Assembly: GCA_018806985.1 (NCBI GenBank)
Contig: JADANN010000070.1
Location: forward strand, 310,001 to 374,000
Length of the DNA: 64,000 nucleotides
Origin: Angiostrongylus vasorum
Taxonomy: Eukaryota > Nematoda > Chromadorea > Rhabditida > Metastrongylidae
Reading direction: 5' to 3'
Positions 45,301-58,180 of this stretch are shown here, piece by piece. The position numbers and the translations under genes are program-made. Below the pieces are notes generated by a model. That model ran no database searches and had not been told where the DNA came from. It was given only the letters and a program-made list of their open reading frames with translations. How positions within the stretch are numbered: position 1 is the stretch's first letter; every line of letters begins with the position of its first letter.

Positions 45301-48300
45301 AACTCCGCCTAAAACGCACCTCTGAGGCAGGCATCGACACGTCAGTATGAAGGATGTGCGGACTACAACACTTTCAATCCAACGCAGAATCCCCTGAGAT
45401 GGTCGCATCTTCACACAACCTCGAATCATGTGCGCCTGAGCGCACTTTCATTCCGTCTTGGTGGTGCCTCAGAGGCACGCCACGGCACATCATCTTGAAG
45501 GATGTGCGAGTTACCCACTTTCAGTCTAACGCAGAAGCCCTTCAGAGGGTCGCATCTTCACATAACCTCGAATAATGTGCGCCTGGGCGCACTTTCATTC
45601 CGTCTCAGAGGCGCCTCAGAGGCAGGCCTCGACACATCAGCATGAAGGAGGTGCGGACTAGAGCACAATAACTCCGAATAGGACGCACCTCTGAGGCAGG
45701 CTTCGACACGTCAGTATGAAGGATGTGCGGACTACAACACTTTCAATCCAACGCAGAATCCCCCTGAGATGGTCGCATCTTCACACAACCTCGAATCATG
45801 TGCGCCTGAGCGCACTTTCATTCCGTCTTGGTGGTGCCTCAGAGGCACGCCACGGCACATCATCTTGAAGGAAGTGCGGAATAGAGCACATTAGCTCCGC
45901 CTAGGGAGGCACCTCAGAGGCAGGCTTGGACACATCATCATGAAGGATGTGCGGACTACTGCGCTTTCAGTCAAACGAAGAAGCCCGTGAGAGGGTCGCC
46001 ACATGACATAACCTCGAATCATGTGAGCGTGAGCGCACTTTCGTTCCGTCCCGGAGGCGCCTCAGAGGCAGGCCTCGACACATCAGTATGAAGGATGTGC
46101 GGAATAGAGCACATTAACTCCGCCTAGGACGCACCTCAGAGGCAGGTTTCTACACATCAGCATGAAGGATGTGCGGAATAGAGCACATGAACTCCGCCTA
46201 GGACGCACCTCTGAGGCAGGCTTCGACAACGTCAGTCATGAACGATGTGCGGACTACAACACTTTCAATCCAACGCAGAATCCCCTGAGATGGTCGCATC
46301 TTCACACAACCTCGAATCATGTGCGCCTGAGCGCACTTTCATTCCGTCTTGGTGGTGCCTCAGAGGCACGCCACGGCACATCATCTTGAAGGAAGTGCGG
46401 AATAGAGCACATTTCAGCTCCGCCTAGGAGGCGCCTCAGAGGCAGGCCTTGGACACATCAGCATGAAGGATGTGCGGACTACAGCACTTTCAGTCAAACG
46501 CAGAATCTCCTCTGAGAGGGTCGCCACTTCACATAACCTCGAATCATGTGAGCGTGAGCGCACTTTCATTCCGTCTCGGAGGCGCCTCAGAGGCAGGCCT
46601 CGACACATCAGTATGAAGGATGTGCGGAATAGAGCACATTAACTCCGCCTAGGACGCACCTCAGAGGCAGGTTTCTACACATCAGCATGAAGGATGTGCG
46701 GAATAGAGCACATGAACTCCGCCTAGGACGCACCTCTGAGGCAGGCTTCGACAACGTCAGTATGAACGATGTGCGGACTACAACACTTTCAATCCAACGC
46801 AGAATCCCCTGAGATGGTCGCATCTTCACACAACCTCGAATCATGTGCGCCTGAGCGCACTTTCATTCCGTCTTGGTGGTGCCTCAGAGGCACGCCACGG
46901 CACATCATCTTGAAGGATGTGCGAGTTACCCACTTTCAGTCCGTCTCGCAGGTGCCTCAGAGGCAGGCCTTGACACATCAGTATGAAGGATGTGCGGACT
47001 ACAACACTTTCAATCCAACGCAGAATCCCCTGAGATGGTCGCATCTTCACACAACCTCGAATCATGTGCGCCTGAGCGCACTTTCATTCCGTCTTGGTAG
47101 TGCCTCAGAGGCAGGCCTCGACACATCAGCATGAAGGATGTGCCGACTAGAGCACGTTAACTCCGCCTAGGACGCAAGTCAGAGGCAGGCCTCGACACAT
47201 CAGTATGAAGGATGTGCGGAATAGAGCACATTAACTCCGCCTAGGACGCACCTCAGAGGCAGGTTTCTACACATCAGCATGAAGGATGTGCGGAATAGAG
47301 CACATGAACTCCGCCTAGGACGCACCTCTGAGGCAGGCTTCGACAACGTCAGCATGAACGATGTGCGGACTACAACACTTTCAATCCAACGCAGAATCCC
47401 TCTGAGATGGTCGCATCTTCACACAACCTCGAATCATGTGCGCCTGAGCGCACCTTCATTCCGTCTCGCAGGTGCCTCAGAGGCAGGCCTTGACACATCA
47501 GTATGAAGGATGTGCGGAATAGAGCACATTAACTCCGCCTAGGACGCACCTCAGAGGCAGGTTTCTACACATCGGCATGATGGATGTGCGGAATAGAGCA
47601 CATTAACTCCGCCTAGGAGGCACCTCAGAGGCAGGCTTGGACACATCATCATGAACGATGTGCGGACTACAACACTTTCAATCCAACGCAGAATCCCCTG
47701 AGATGGTCGCATCTTCACACAACCTCGAATCATGTGCGCCTGAGCGCACTTTCATTCCGTCTTGGTGGTGCCTCAGAGGCACGCCACGGCACATCATCTT
47801 GAAGGATGTGCGAGTTACCCACTTTCAGTCCGTCTCGCAGGTGCCTCAGAGGCAGGCCTTGACACATCAGTCATGAAGGATGTGCGGACTACAACACTTT
47901 CAATCCAACGCAGAATCCCCTGAGATGGTCGCATCTTCACACAACCTCGAATCATGTGCGCCTGAGCGCACTTTCATTCCGTCTTGGTAGTGCCTCAGAG
48001 GCAGGCCTCGACACATCAGCATGAAGGATGTGCCGAGCTAGAGCACGTTTCACTCCGCCTAGGACGCAAGTCAGAGGCAGGCCTCGACACATCAGTATGA
48101 AGGATGTGCGGAATAGAGCACATTAACTCCGCCTAGGACGCACCTCAGAGGCAGGTTTCTACACATCAGCATGAAGGATGTGCGGAATAGAGCACATGAA
48201 CTCCGCCTAGGACGCACCTCTGAGGCAGGCTTCGACAACGTCAGTATGAACGATGTGCGGACTACAACACTTTCAATCCAACGCAGAATCCCCTGAGATG

Positions 48301-49889
48301 GTCGCATCTTCACACAACCTCGAATCATGTGCGCCTGAGCGCACCTTCATTCCGTCTCGCAGGTGCCTCAGAGGCAGGCCTTGACACATCAGTATGAAGG
48401 ATGTGCGGAATAGAGCACATTAACTCCGCCTAGGACGCACCTCAGAGGCAGGGTTTCTACACATCGGCATGATGGATGTGCGGAATAGAGCACATTAACT
48501 CCGCCTAGGAGGCACCTCAGAGGCAGGCTTGGACACATCATCATGAAGGATGTGCGGACTACAACACTTTCAATCCAACGCAGAATCCCCTGAGATGGGT
48601 CGCCATCTTCACACAACCTCGAATCATGTGCGCCTGAGCGCACTTTCATTCCGTCTTGGTAGCTGCCTCAGAGGCAGGCCTCGACACATCAGCATGAAGG
48701 ATGTGCCGACTAGAGCACGTTAACTCCGCCTAGGACGCAAGTCAGAGGCAGGCCTCGACACATCAGTATGAAGGATGTGCGGAATAGAGCACATTAACTC
48801 CGCCTAGGACGCACCTCAGAGGCAGGTTTCTACACATCAGCATGAAGGATGTGCGGAATAGAGCACATGAACTCCGCCTAGGACGCACCTCTGAGGCAGG
48901 CTTCGACAACGTCAGCATGAAGGATGTGCGGACTACAACACTTTCAATCCAACGCAGAATCCCCTGAGATGGTCGCATCTTCACACAACCTCGAATCATG
49001 TGCGCCTGAGCGCACCTTTCATTCCGTCTCGCAGGTGCCTCAGAGGCAGGCCTCGACACATCAGTATGAAGGATGTGCGGAATAGAGCACATTAACTCCG
49101 CCTAGGACGCACCTCAGAGGCAGGTTTCTACACATCAGCATGAAGGATGTGCGGAATAGAGCACATTAACTCCGCCTAGGAGGCACCTCAGAGGCAGGCT
49201 TCGACACATCAGCATGAAGCGATGTGCGGACTACAACACTTTCAATCCAACGCAGAATCCCCCCTGAGATGGTCGCATCTTCACACAACCTCGAATCATG
49301 TGCGCCTGAGCGCACTTTCATTCCGTCTTGGTGGTGCCTCAGAGGCACGCCACGGCACATCATCTTGAAGGATGTGCGAGTTACCCACTTTCAGTCCGTC
49401 TCGCAGGTGCCTCAGAGGCAGGCCTTGACACATCAGTCATGAAGGATGTGCGGACTACAACACTTTCAATCCAACGCAGAATCCCCTGAGATGGTCGCCA
49501 TCTTCACACAACCTCGAATCATGTGCGCCTGAGCGCACTTTCATTCCGTCTTGGTAGTGCCCTCAGAGGCAGGCCTCGACACATCAGCATGAAGGATGTG
49601 CCGACTAGAGCACGTTAACTCCGCCTAGGACGCAAGTCAGAGGCAGGCCTCGACACATCAGTATGAAGGATGTGCGGAATAGAGCACATTAACTCCGCCT
49701 AGGACGCACCTCAGAGGCAGGTTTCTACACATCAGCATGAAGGATGTGCGGAATAGAGCACATTAACTCCGCCTAGGACGCACCTCTGAGGCAGGCTTCG
49801 ACAACGTCAGCATGAACGATGTGCGGACTACAACACTTTCAATCCAACGCAGAATCCCCTGAGATGGTCGCATCTTCACACAACCTCGA

Positions 49890-52110
49890 ATCATGTGCGC
49901 CTGAGCGCACTTTCATTCCGTCTTGGTGGTGCCTCAGAGGCACGCCACGGCACATCATCTTGAAGGATGTGCGAGTTACCCACTTTCAGTCCGTCTCGCA
50001 GGTGCCTCAGAGGCAGGCCTTGGACACATCAGCATGAAGCGATGTGCGGACTACAACACTTTCAATCCAACGCAGAATCCCCTGAGATGGTCGCATCTTC
50101 ACACAACCTCGAATCATGTGCGCCTGAGCGCACTTTCATTCCGTCTTGGTGGTGCCTCAGAGGCACGCCACGGCACATCATCTTGAAGGATGTGCGAGTT
50201 ACCCACTTTCAGTCCGTCTCGCAGGTGCCTCAGAGGCAGGCCTTGACACATCAGTATGAAGGATGTGCGGACTACAACACTTTCAATCCAACGCAGAATC
50301 CCCTGAGATGGTCGCATCTTCACACAACCTCGAATCATGTGCGCCTGAGCGCACTTTCATTCCGTCTTGGTAGTGCCTCAGAGGCAGGCCTCGACACATC
50401 AGCATGAAGGATGTGCCGACTAGAGCACGTTAACTCTGCCTAGGACGCAAGTCAGAGGCAGGCCTCGACACATCAGTATGAAGGATGTGCGGAATAGAGC
50501 ACATTAACTCCGCCTAGGACGCACCTCAGAGGCAGGTTTCTACACATCAGCATGAAGGATGTGCGGAATAGAGCACATGAACTCCGCCTAGGACGCACCT
50601 CTGAGGCAGGCTTCGACAACGTCAGCATGAACGATGTGCGGACTACAACACTTTCAATCCAACGCAGAATCCCCTGAGATGGTCGCATCTTCACACAACC
50701 TCGAATCATGTGCGCCTGAGCGCACCTTCATTCCGTCTCGCAGGTGCCTCAGAGGCAGGCCTTGACACATCAGTATGAAGGATGTGCGGAATAGAGCACA
50801 TTAACTCCGCCTAGGACGCACCTCAGAGGCAGGTTTCTACACATCGGCATGATGGATGTGCGGAATAGAGCACATTAACTCCGCCTAGGAGGCACCTCAG
50901 AGGCAGGCTTGGACACATCATCATGAACGATGTGCGGACTACAACACTTTCAATCCAACGCAGAATCCCCTGAGATGGTCGCATCTTCACACAACCTCGA
51001 ATCATGTGCGCCTGAGCGCACTTTCATTCCGTCTTGGTGGTGCCTCAGAGGCACGCCACGGCACATCATCTTGAAGGATGTGCGAGTTACCCACTTTCAG
51101 TCCGTCTCGCAGGTGCCTCAGAGGCAGGCTTGGACACATCATCATGAACGATGTGCGGACTACAACACTTTCAATCCAACGCAGAATCCCCCTGAGATGG
51201 TCGCATCTTCACACAACCTCGAATCATGTGCGCCTGAGCGCACTTTCATTCCGTCTTGGTGGTGCCTCAGAGGCACGCCACGGCACATCATCTTGAAGGA
51301 TGTGCGAGTTACCCACTTTCAGTCCGTCTCGCAGGTGCCTCAGAGGCAGGCCTTGACACATCAGTATGAAGGATGTGCGGACTACAACACTTTCAATCCA
51401 ACGCAGAATCCCCTGAGATGGTCGCATCTTCACACAACCTCGAATCATGTGCGCCTGAGCGCACTTTCATTCCGTCTTGGTAGTGCCTCAGAGGCAGGCC
51501 TCGACACATCAGCATGAAGGATGTGCCGACTAGAGCACGTTAACTCCGCCTAGGACGCAAGTCAGAGGCAGGCCTCGACACATCAGTATGAAGGATGTGC
51601 GGAATAGAGCACATTAACTCCGCCTAGGACGCACCTCAGAGGCAGGTTTCTACACATCAGCATGAAGGATGTGCGGAATAGAGCACATGAACTCCGCCTA
51701 GGACGCACCTCTGAGGCAGGCTTCGACAACGTCAGCATGAACGATGTGCGGACTACAACACTTTCAATCCAACGCAGAATCCCCTGAGATGGTCGCATCT
51801 TCACACAACCTCGAATCATGTGCGCCTGAGCGCACCTTCATTCCGTCTCGCAGGTGCCTCAGAGGCAGGCCTTGACACATCAGTATGAAGGATGTGCGGA
51901 ATAGAGCACATTAACTCCGCCTAGGACGCACCTCAGAGGCAGGTTTCTACACATCGGCATGATGGATGTGCGGAATAGAGCACATTAACTCCGCCTAGGA
52001 GGCACCTCAGAGGCAGGCTTGGACACATCATCATGAACGATGTGCGGACTACAACACTTTCAATCCAACGCAGAATCCCCTGAGATGGTCGCATCTTCAC
52101 ACAACCTCGA
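49890..52110. repeat. Two tandem copies of a 1,110 bp (15-mer) higher-order repeat
   Basis: Landmarks recur exactly 1,110 bp apart: 50114/51224, 50473/51583, 50823/51933 and 50930/52040. 1,110 is 15 x 74. The copies look almost base-identical, and related but rearranged blocks lie at 46.6-49.9 and 52.1-54.3 kb. Confidence 0.85.
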
Positions 52111-55100
52111 ATCATGTGCGCCTGAGCGCACTTTCATTCCGTCTTGGTGGTGCCTCAGAGGCACGCCACGGCACATCATCTTGAAGGATGTGCGAGTTAC
52201 CCACTTTCAGTCCGTCTCGCAGGTGCCTCAGAGGCAGGCTTGGACACATCATCATGAACGATGTGCGGACTACAACACTTTCAATCCAACGCAGAATCCC
52301 CTGAGATGGTCGCATCTTCACACAACCTCGAATCATGTGCGCCTGAGCGCACTTTCATTCCGTCTTGGTGGTGCCTCAGAGGCACGCCACGGCACATCAT
52401 CTTGAAGGATGTGCGAGTTACCCACTTTCAGTCCGTCTCGCAGGTGCCTCAGAGGCAGGCCTTGACACATCAGTATGAAGGATGTGCGGACTACAACACT
52501 TTCAATCCAACGCAGAATCCCCTGAGATGGGTCGCCATCTTCACACAACCTCGAATCATGTGCGCCTGAGCGCACTTTCATTCCGTCTTGGTGGTGCCTC
52601 AGAGGCACGCCACGGCACATCATCTTGAAGGATGTGCGAGTTACCCACTTTCAGTCCGTCTCGCAGGTGCCTCAGAGGCAGGCCTTGACACATCAGCATG
52701 AAGGATGTGCGGACTACAACACTTTCAATCCAACGCAGAATCCCCTGAGATGGTCGCATCTTCACATAACCTCGAATCATGTGCGCCTGAGCGCACTTTC
52801 ATTCCGTCTTGGTAGTGCCTCAGAGGCAGGCCTCGACACATCAGCATGAAGGATGTGCCGACTAGAGCACGTTAACTCCGCCTAGGACGCAAGTCAGAGG
52901 CAGGCCTCGACACATCAGTATGAAGGATGTGCGAATAGAGCACATTAACTCCGCCTAGGACGCACCTCAGAGGCAGGTTTCTACACATCAGCATGAAGGA
53001 TGTGCGGAATAGAGCACATGAACTCCGCCTAGGACGCACCTCTGAGGCAGGCTTCGACAACGTCAGCATGAACGATGTGCGGACTACAACACTTTCAATC
53101 CAACGCAGAATCCCCTGAGATGGTCGCATCTTCACACAACCTCGAATCATGTGAGCGTGAGCGCACCTTCATTCCGTCTCGCAGGCGCCTCAGAGGCAGG
53201 CCTTGACACATCAGTATGAAGGATGTGCGGAATAGAGCACATTAACTCCGCCTAGGACGCACCTCAGAGGCAGGTTTCTACACATCAGCATGATGGATGT
53301 GCGGAATAGAGCACATTAACTCCGCCTAGGGAGGCACCTCAGAGGCAGGCTTCGACACATCAGTCATGAACGATGTGCGGACTACAACACTTTCAATCCA
53401 ACGCAGAATCCCCTGAGATGGTCGCATCTTCACACAACCTCGAATCATGTGCGCCTGAGCGCACTTTCATTCCGTCTTGGTGGTGCCTCAGAGGCACGCC
53501 ACGGCACATCATCTTGAAGGATGTGCGAGTTACCCACTTTCAGTCCGTCTCGCAGGTGCCTCAGAGGCAGGCCTTGACACATCAGTCATGAAGGATGTGC
53601 GGACTACAACACTTTCAATCCAACGCAGAATCCCCTGAGATGGTCGCATCTTCACACAACCTCGAATCATGTGCGCCTGAGCGCACTTTCATTCCGTCTT
53701 GGTAGTGCCTCAGAGGCAGGCCTCGACACATCAGCATGAAGGATGTGCCGACTAGAGCACGTTAACTCCGCCTAGGACGCAAGTCAGAGGCAGGCCTCGA
53801 CACATCAGTATGAAGGATGTGCGGAATAGAGCACATTAACTCCGCCTAGGACGCACCTCAGAGGCAGGTTTCTACACATCAGCATGAAGGATGTGCGGAA
53901 TAGAGCACATGAACTCCCGCCTAGGACGCACCTCTGAGGCAGGCTTCGACAACGTCAGCATGAACGATGTGCGGACTACAACACTTTCAATCCAACGCAG
54001 AATCCCCTGAGATGGTCGCATCTTCACACAACCTCGAATCATGTGCGCCTGAGCGCACCTTCATTCCGTCTCGCAGGTGCCTCAGAGGCAGGCCTTGACA
54101 CATCAGTATGAAGGATGTGCGGAATAGAGCACATTAACTCCGCCTAGGACGCACCTCAGAGGCAGGGTTTCTACACATCGGCATGATGGATGTGCGGAAT
54201 AGAGCACATTAACTCCGCCTAGGAGGCACCTCAGAGGCAGGCTTGGACACATCATCATGAACGATGTGCGGACTACAACACTTTCAATCCAACGCAGAAT
54301 CCCCTCTGAGATGGTCGCCATCTTCACACAACCTCGAATCATGTGCGCCTGAGCGCACTTTCATTCCGTCTCGGAGGTGCCTCAGAGGCAGGCCTCGGCA
54401 CATCAGCTTGAAGGATGTGCGGAGTGACCCACTTTCAGTCCGTCTCTGCACACCTCAGAGGCAGGCCTTGGACACATCATCATGAAGGATGTGCGGACTA
54501 CAACACTTTCAATCCAACGCAGAATCCCCCTGAGATGGTCGCATCTTCACACAACCTCGAATCATGTGCGCCTGAGCGCACTTTCATTCCGTCTTGGTGG
54601 TGCCTCAGAGGCACGCCACGGCACATCATCTTGAAGGATGTGCGAGTTACCCACTTTCAGTCCGTCTCGCAGGTGCCTCAGAGGCAGGCCTGGACACATC
54701 ATCATGAAGGATGTGCGGACTACAGCACTTTCAATCCAACGCAGAATCCCCTGAGATGGTCGCCACTTCACACAACCTCGAATCATGTGCGCCTGAGCGC
54801 ACCTTCATTCCGTCTCGGAGGCGCCTCAGAGGCAGGCCTCGACACATCAGCATGAAGGATGTGCGGAATAGAGCACATTAACTCCGCCTAGGACGCACCT
54901 CAGAGGCAGGCCTCGACACATCAGCATGAAGGATGTGCGGACTACAGCACTTTCAGTCCGCACTCAGACGCTCCTCAGAGGGTCGCCACTTCACATAACC
55001 TCGAATCATGTGCAGCGTAGAGCGCACTTTCATTCCGTCTCGGAGGCGCCTCAGAGGCAGGCCTCGACACATCAGCATGAAGGATGTGCGGACTACAGCA

Positions 55101-56029
55101 GTTTCAGTCGAACTCAGAATCTCCTCTGAGGGTCGCCACTTCACATAACCTCGAATCATGTGAGCGTGAGCGCACTTTCATTCCGTCTCGGAGGCGCCTC
55201 AGAGGCAGGCCTCGACACATCAGCATGAAGGATGTGCGGACTAGAGCACATTAACTCCGCCTAGGACGCGCCTCAGAGGCAGGTCGCCACGGGACATCAG
55301 CATGAAGGATGTGCGGACTAGAGCACATTAACTCCGCCTAGGACGCAAGCTCAGAGGCAGGCCTCGACATCATCAGCATGAACGATGTGTAGACTACAAC
55401 ACTTTCAGTCCAACTCAGAATCTCCTCTGAGATGGTCGCCACTTCACATAACCTCGAATCATGTGAGCGTGAGCGCACTTTAATTCCGTCTCGGAGGCGC
55501 CTCAGAGGCAGGCCTCGACACATCAGCATGAAGGATGTGCGGACTACAACACTTTCAGTCCAACTCAGAATCTCCTCTGAGATGGTCGCCATCTTCACAT
55601 AACCTCGAATCATGTGAGCGTGAGCGCACTTTCATTCCGTCTCGTAGGCGCCTCAGAGGCAGGCCTCGACACATCAGCATGAAGGATGTGCGGACTAGAG
55701 CACGTTAACTCCGCCTAGGACGCACGTCAGAGGCAGGCCTCGACACATCAGTATGAAGGATGTGCGGAATAGAGCACATTAACTCCGCCTAGGACGCACC
55801 TCAGAGGCAGGTTTCTACACATCAGCATGAAGGATGTGCGGAATAGAGCACATGAACTCCCGCCTAGGACGCACCTCTGAGGCAGGCTTCGACAACGTCA
55901 GCATGAACGATGTGCGGACTACAACACTTTCAATCCAACGCAGAATCCCCTGAGATGGTCGCATCTTCACACAACCTCGAATCATGTGCGCCTGAGCGCA
56001 CCTTCATTCCGTCTCGCAGGTGCCTCAGA

Positions 56030-57600
56030 GGCAGGCCTTGACACATCAGTATGAAGGATGTGCGGAATAGAGCACATTAACTCCGCCTAGGACGCACCTC
56101 AGAGGCAGGTTTCTACACATCGGCATGATGGATGTGCGGAATAGAGCACATTAACTCCGCCTAGGAGGCACCTCAGAGGCAGGCTTGGACACATCATCAT
56201 GAAGGATGTGCGGACTACAACACTTTCAGTCCGACGCAGAAGCCCTTCAGAGGGTCGCCACTTCACATAACCTCGAATCACATGAGCGTAAGCGCACTTT
56301 CATTCCGTCTCGGAGCTGCCTCAGAGGCAGGCCACGGCACATCAACATGAAGGATGTGCGGACTACAACACTTTCAATCCAACGCAGAATCCCCCTGAGA
56401 TGGTCGCATCTTCACACAACCTCGAATCATGTGCGCCTGAGCGCACTTTCATTCCGTCTTGGTGGTGCCTCAGAGGCACGCCACGGCACATCATCTTGAA
56501 GGATGTGCGAGTTACCCACTTTCAGTCCGTCTCGCAGGTGCCTCAGAGGCAGGCCTTGACACATCAGTATGAAGGATGTGCGGAATAGAGCACATTAACT
56601 CCGCCCTAAGACGCACCTCAGAGGCAGGCTTGGACACATCATCATGAAGGATGTGCGGACTACTGCGCTTTCAGTCAAACGAAGAAGCCCGTGAGAGGGT
56701 CGCCACTTCACATAATCTCGAATAATGTGCGCCTGAGCGCACTTTCATTCCGTCCCGGAGGCGCCTCAGAGGCAGGCCTCGACACATCAGCATGAAGGAA
56801 GTGCGGAATAGAGCACATCAGCTCCGCCTAGGAGGCACCTCAGAGGCAGGCATGGACACATCATCATGAAGGATGTGCGGACTACAACACTCTCAGTCCG
56901 ACGCAGAAACCCTTTAGAGGGTCGCCACTTCACATAATCTCGAATAATGTGCGCCTGAGCGCACTTTCATTCCGTCCCGGAGCTGCCTCAGAGGCAGGCC
57001 ACGGCACATCAACATGAAGGATGTGCGGACTACAGCACTTTCAGTCCACCGCGGAAGCCCCCTGAGAGGGTCGCATCTTCACATAATCTCGAATAATGTC
57101 AGCATGTCATATCACATCAGCATGAAGGATGTGCCGACTAGAGCACGTTAACTCCGCCTAGGACGCGCCTCAGAGGCTCGCCACGGGACATCAGCATGAA
57201 GGACGTGCGGACTACAGCACTTTCAGTCGAACTCAGAATCTCCTCTGAGGGTCGCCACTTCACATAACCTCGAATCATGTGAGCGTGAGCGCACTTTCAT
57301 TCCGTCTCGTAGGCGCCTCAGAGGCAGGCCTCGACACATCAGCATGAAGGATGTGCGGACTACAGCAGTTTCACTCGAACTCAGAAGCTCCTCAGAACTT
57401 CGCCACTTCACATAACCTCGAATCATGTGAGCGTGAGCGCACCTTCATTCCGTCTCGGAGGCGCCTCAGAGGCAGGCCTCGACACATGAGCGCGAAGGAT
57501 GTGCGGACTACTGCACTTTCAGTCCAACACAGAAGCTCCTCAGAGGGTCTCCACTTCACATAACCTCGAATCATGTGAGCGTGAGCACACTTTCATTCCG
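56030..57600. repeat. Satellite segment duplicated at 62360-63940
   Basis: The unusual monomer order, including a short irregular unit GTCAGCATGTCATATCACAT (57099 and 63429), recurs with a constant offset of about 6,330 bp for some 1.57 kb. It diverges after 57600/63940. Confidence 0.8.
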
Positions 57601-58180
57601 TCCCGGAGACGCCTCCGAGGCTCGCCACGGGACATCAGCATGAAGGACGTGCGGACTACAGCACTTTTAGTCGAACTCAGATTCTCCTCTGAGTGTCGCC
57701 AATTCACATAACCTCGAATCATGTGAGCGTGAGCGCACCTTCATTCCGTCTCGTAGGCGCCTCAGAGGCAGGCCTCGACACATCAGCATGAAGGATGTGC
57801 GGACTACAGCACTTTCAGTCCAGCTCAGAAGCTCCTCTGAGGGTCGCCACTTCACATAACCTCGAATCATGTGAGCGTGAGCGCACCTTCATTCCGTCTC
57901 GGAGGCGCCTCAGAGGCAGGCCTCGACACATGAGCGCGAAGGATGTGCGGACTACTGCACTTTCAGTCCAACACAGAAGCTCCTCAGAGGGTCTCCACTT
58001 CACATAACCTCGAATCATGTGAGCGTGAGCGCACTTTCATTCCGTCTCGTAGGCGCCTCAGAGGCAGGCCTCGACACATCAGCATGAAGGATGTGCGGAC
58101 TACAGCAGTTTCAGTCGTACTCAGAATCTCCTCTGAGAGTCGCCAATTCACATAACCTCGAATCATGTGAGCGTGAGCAC
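57200..58180. repeat. 148 bp A-B dimer block of the satellite
   Basis: Successive landmarks at 57351, 57499, 57795 and 57943 are multiples of 148 bp apart. A and B monomers alternate regularly. Similar dimers interrupted by C monomers continue to the window end. Confidence 0.85.
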
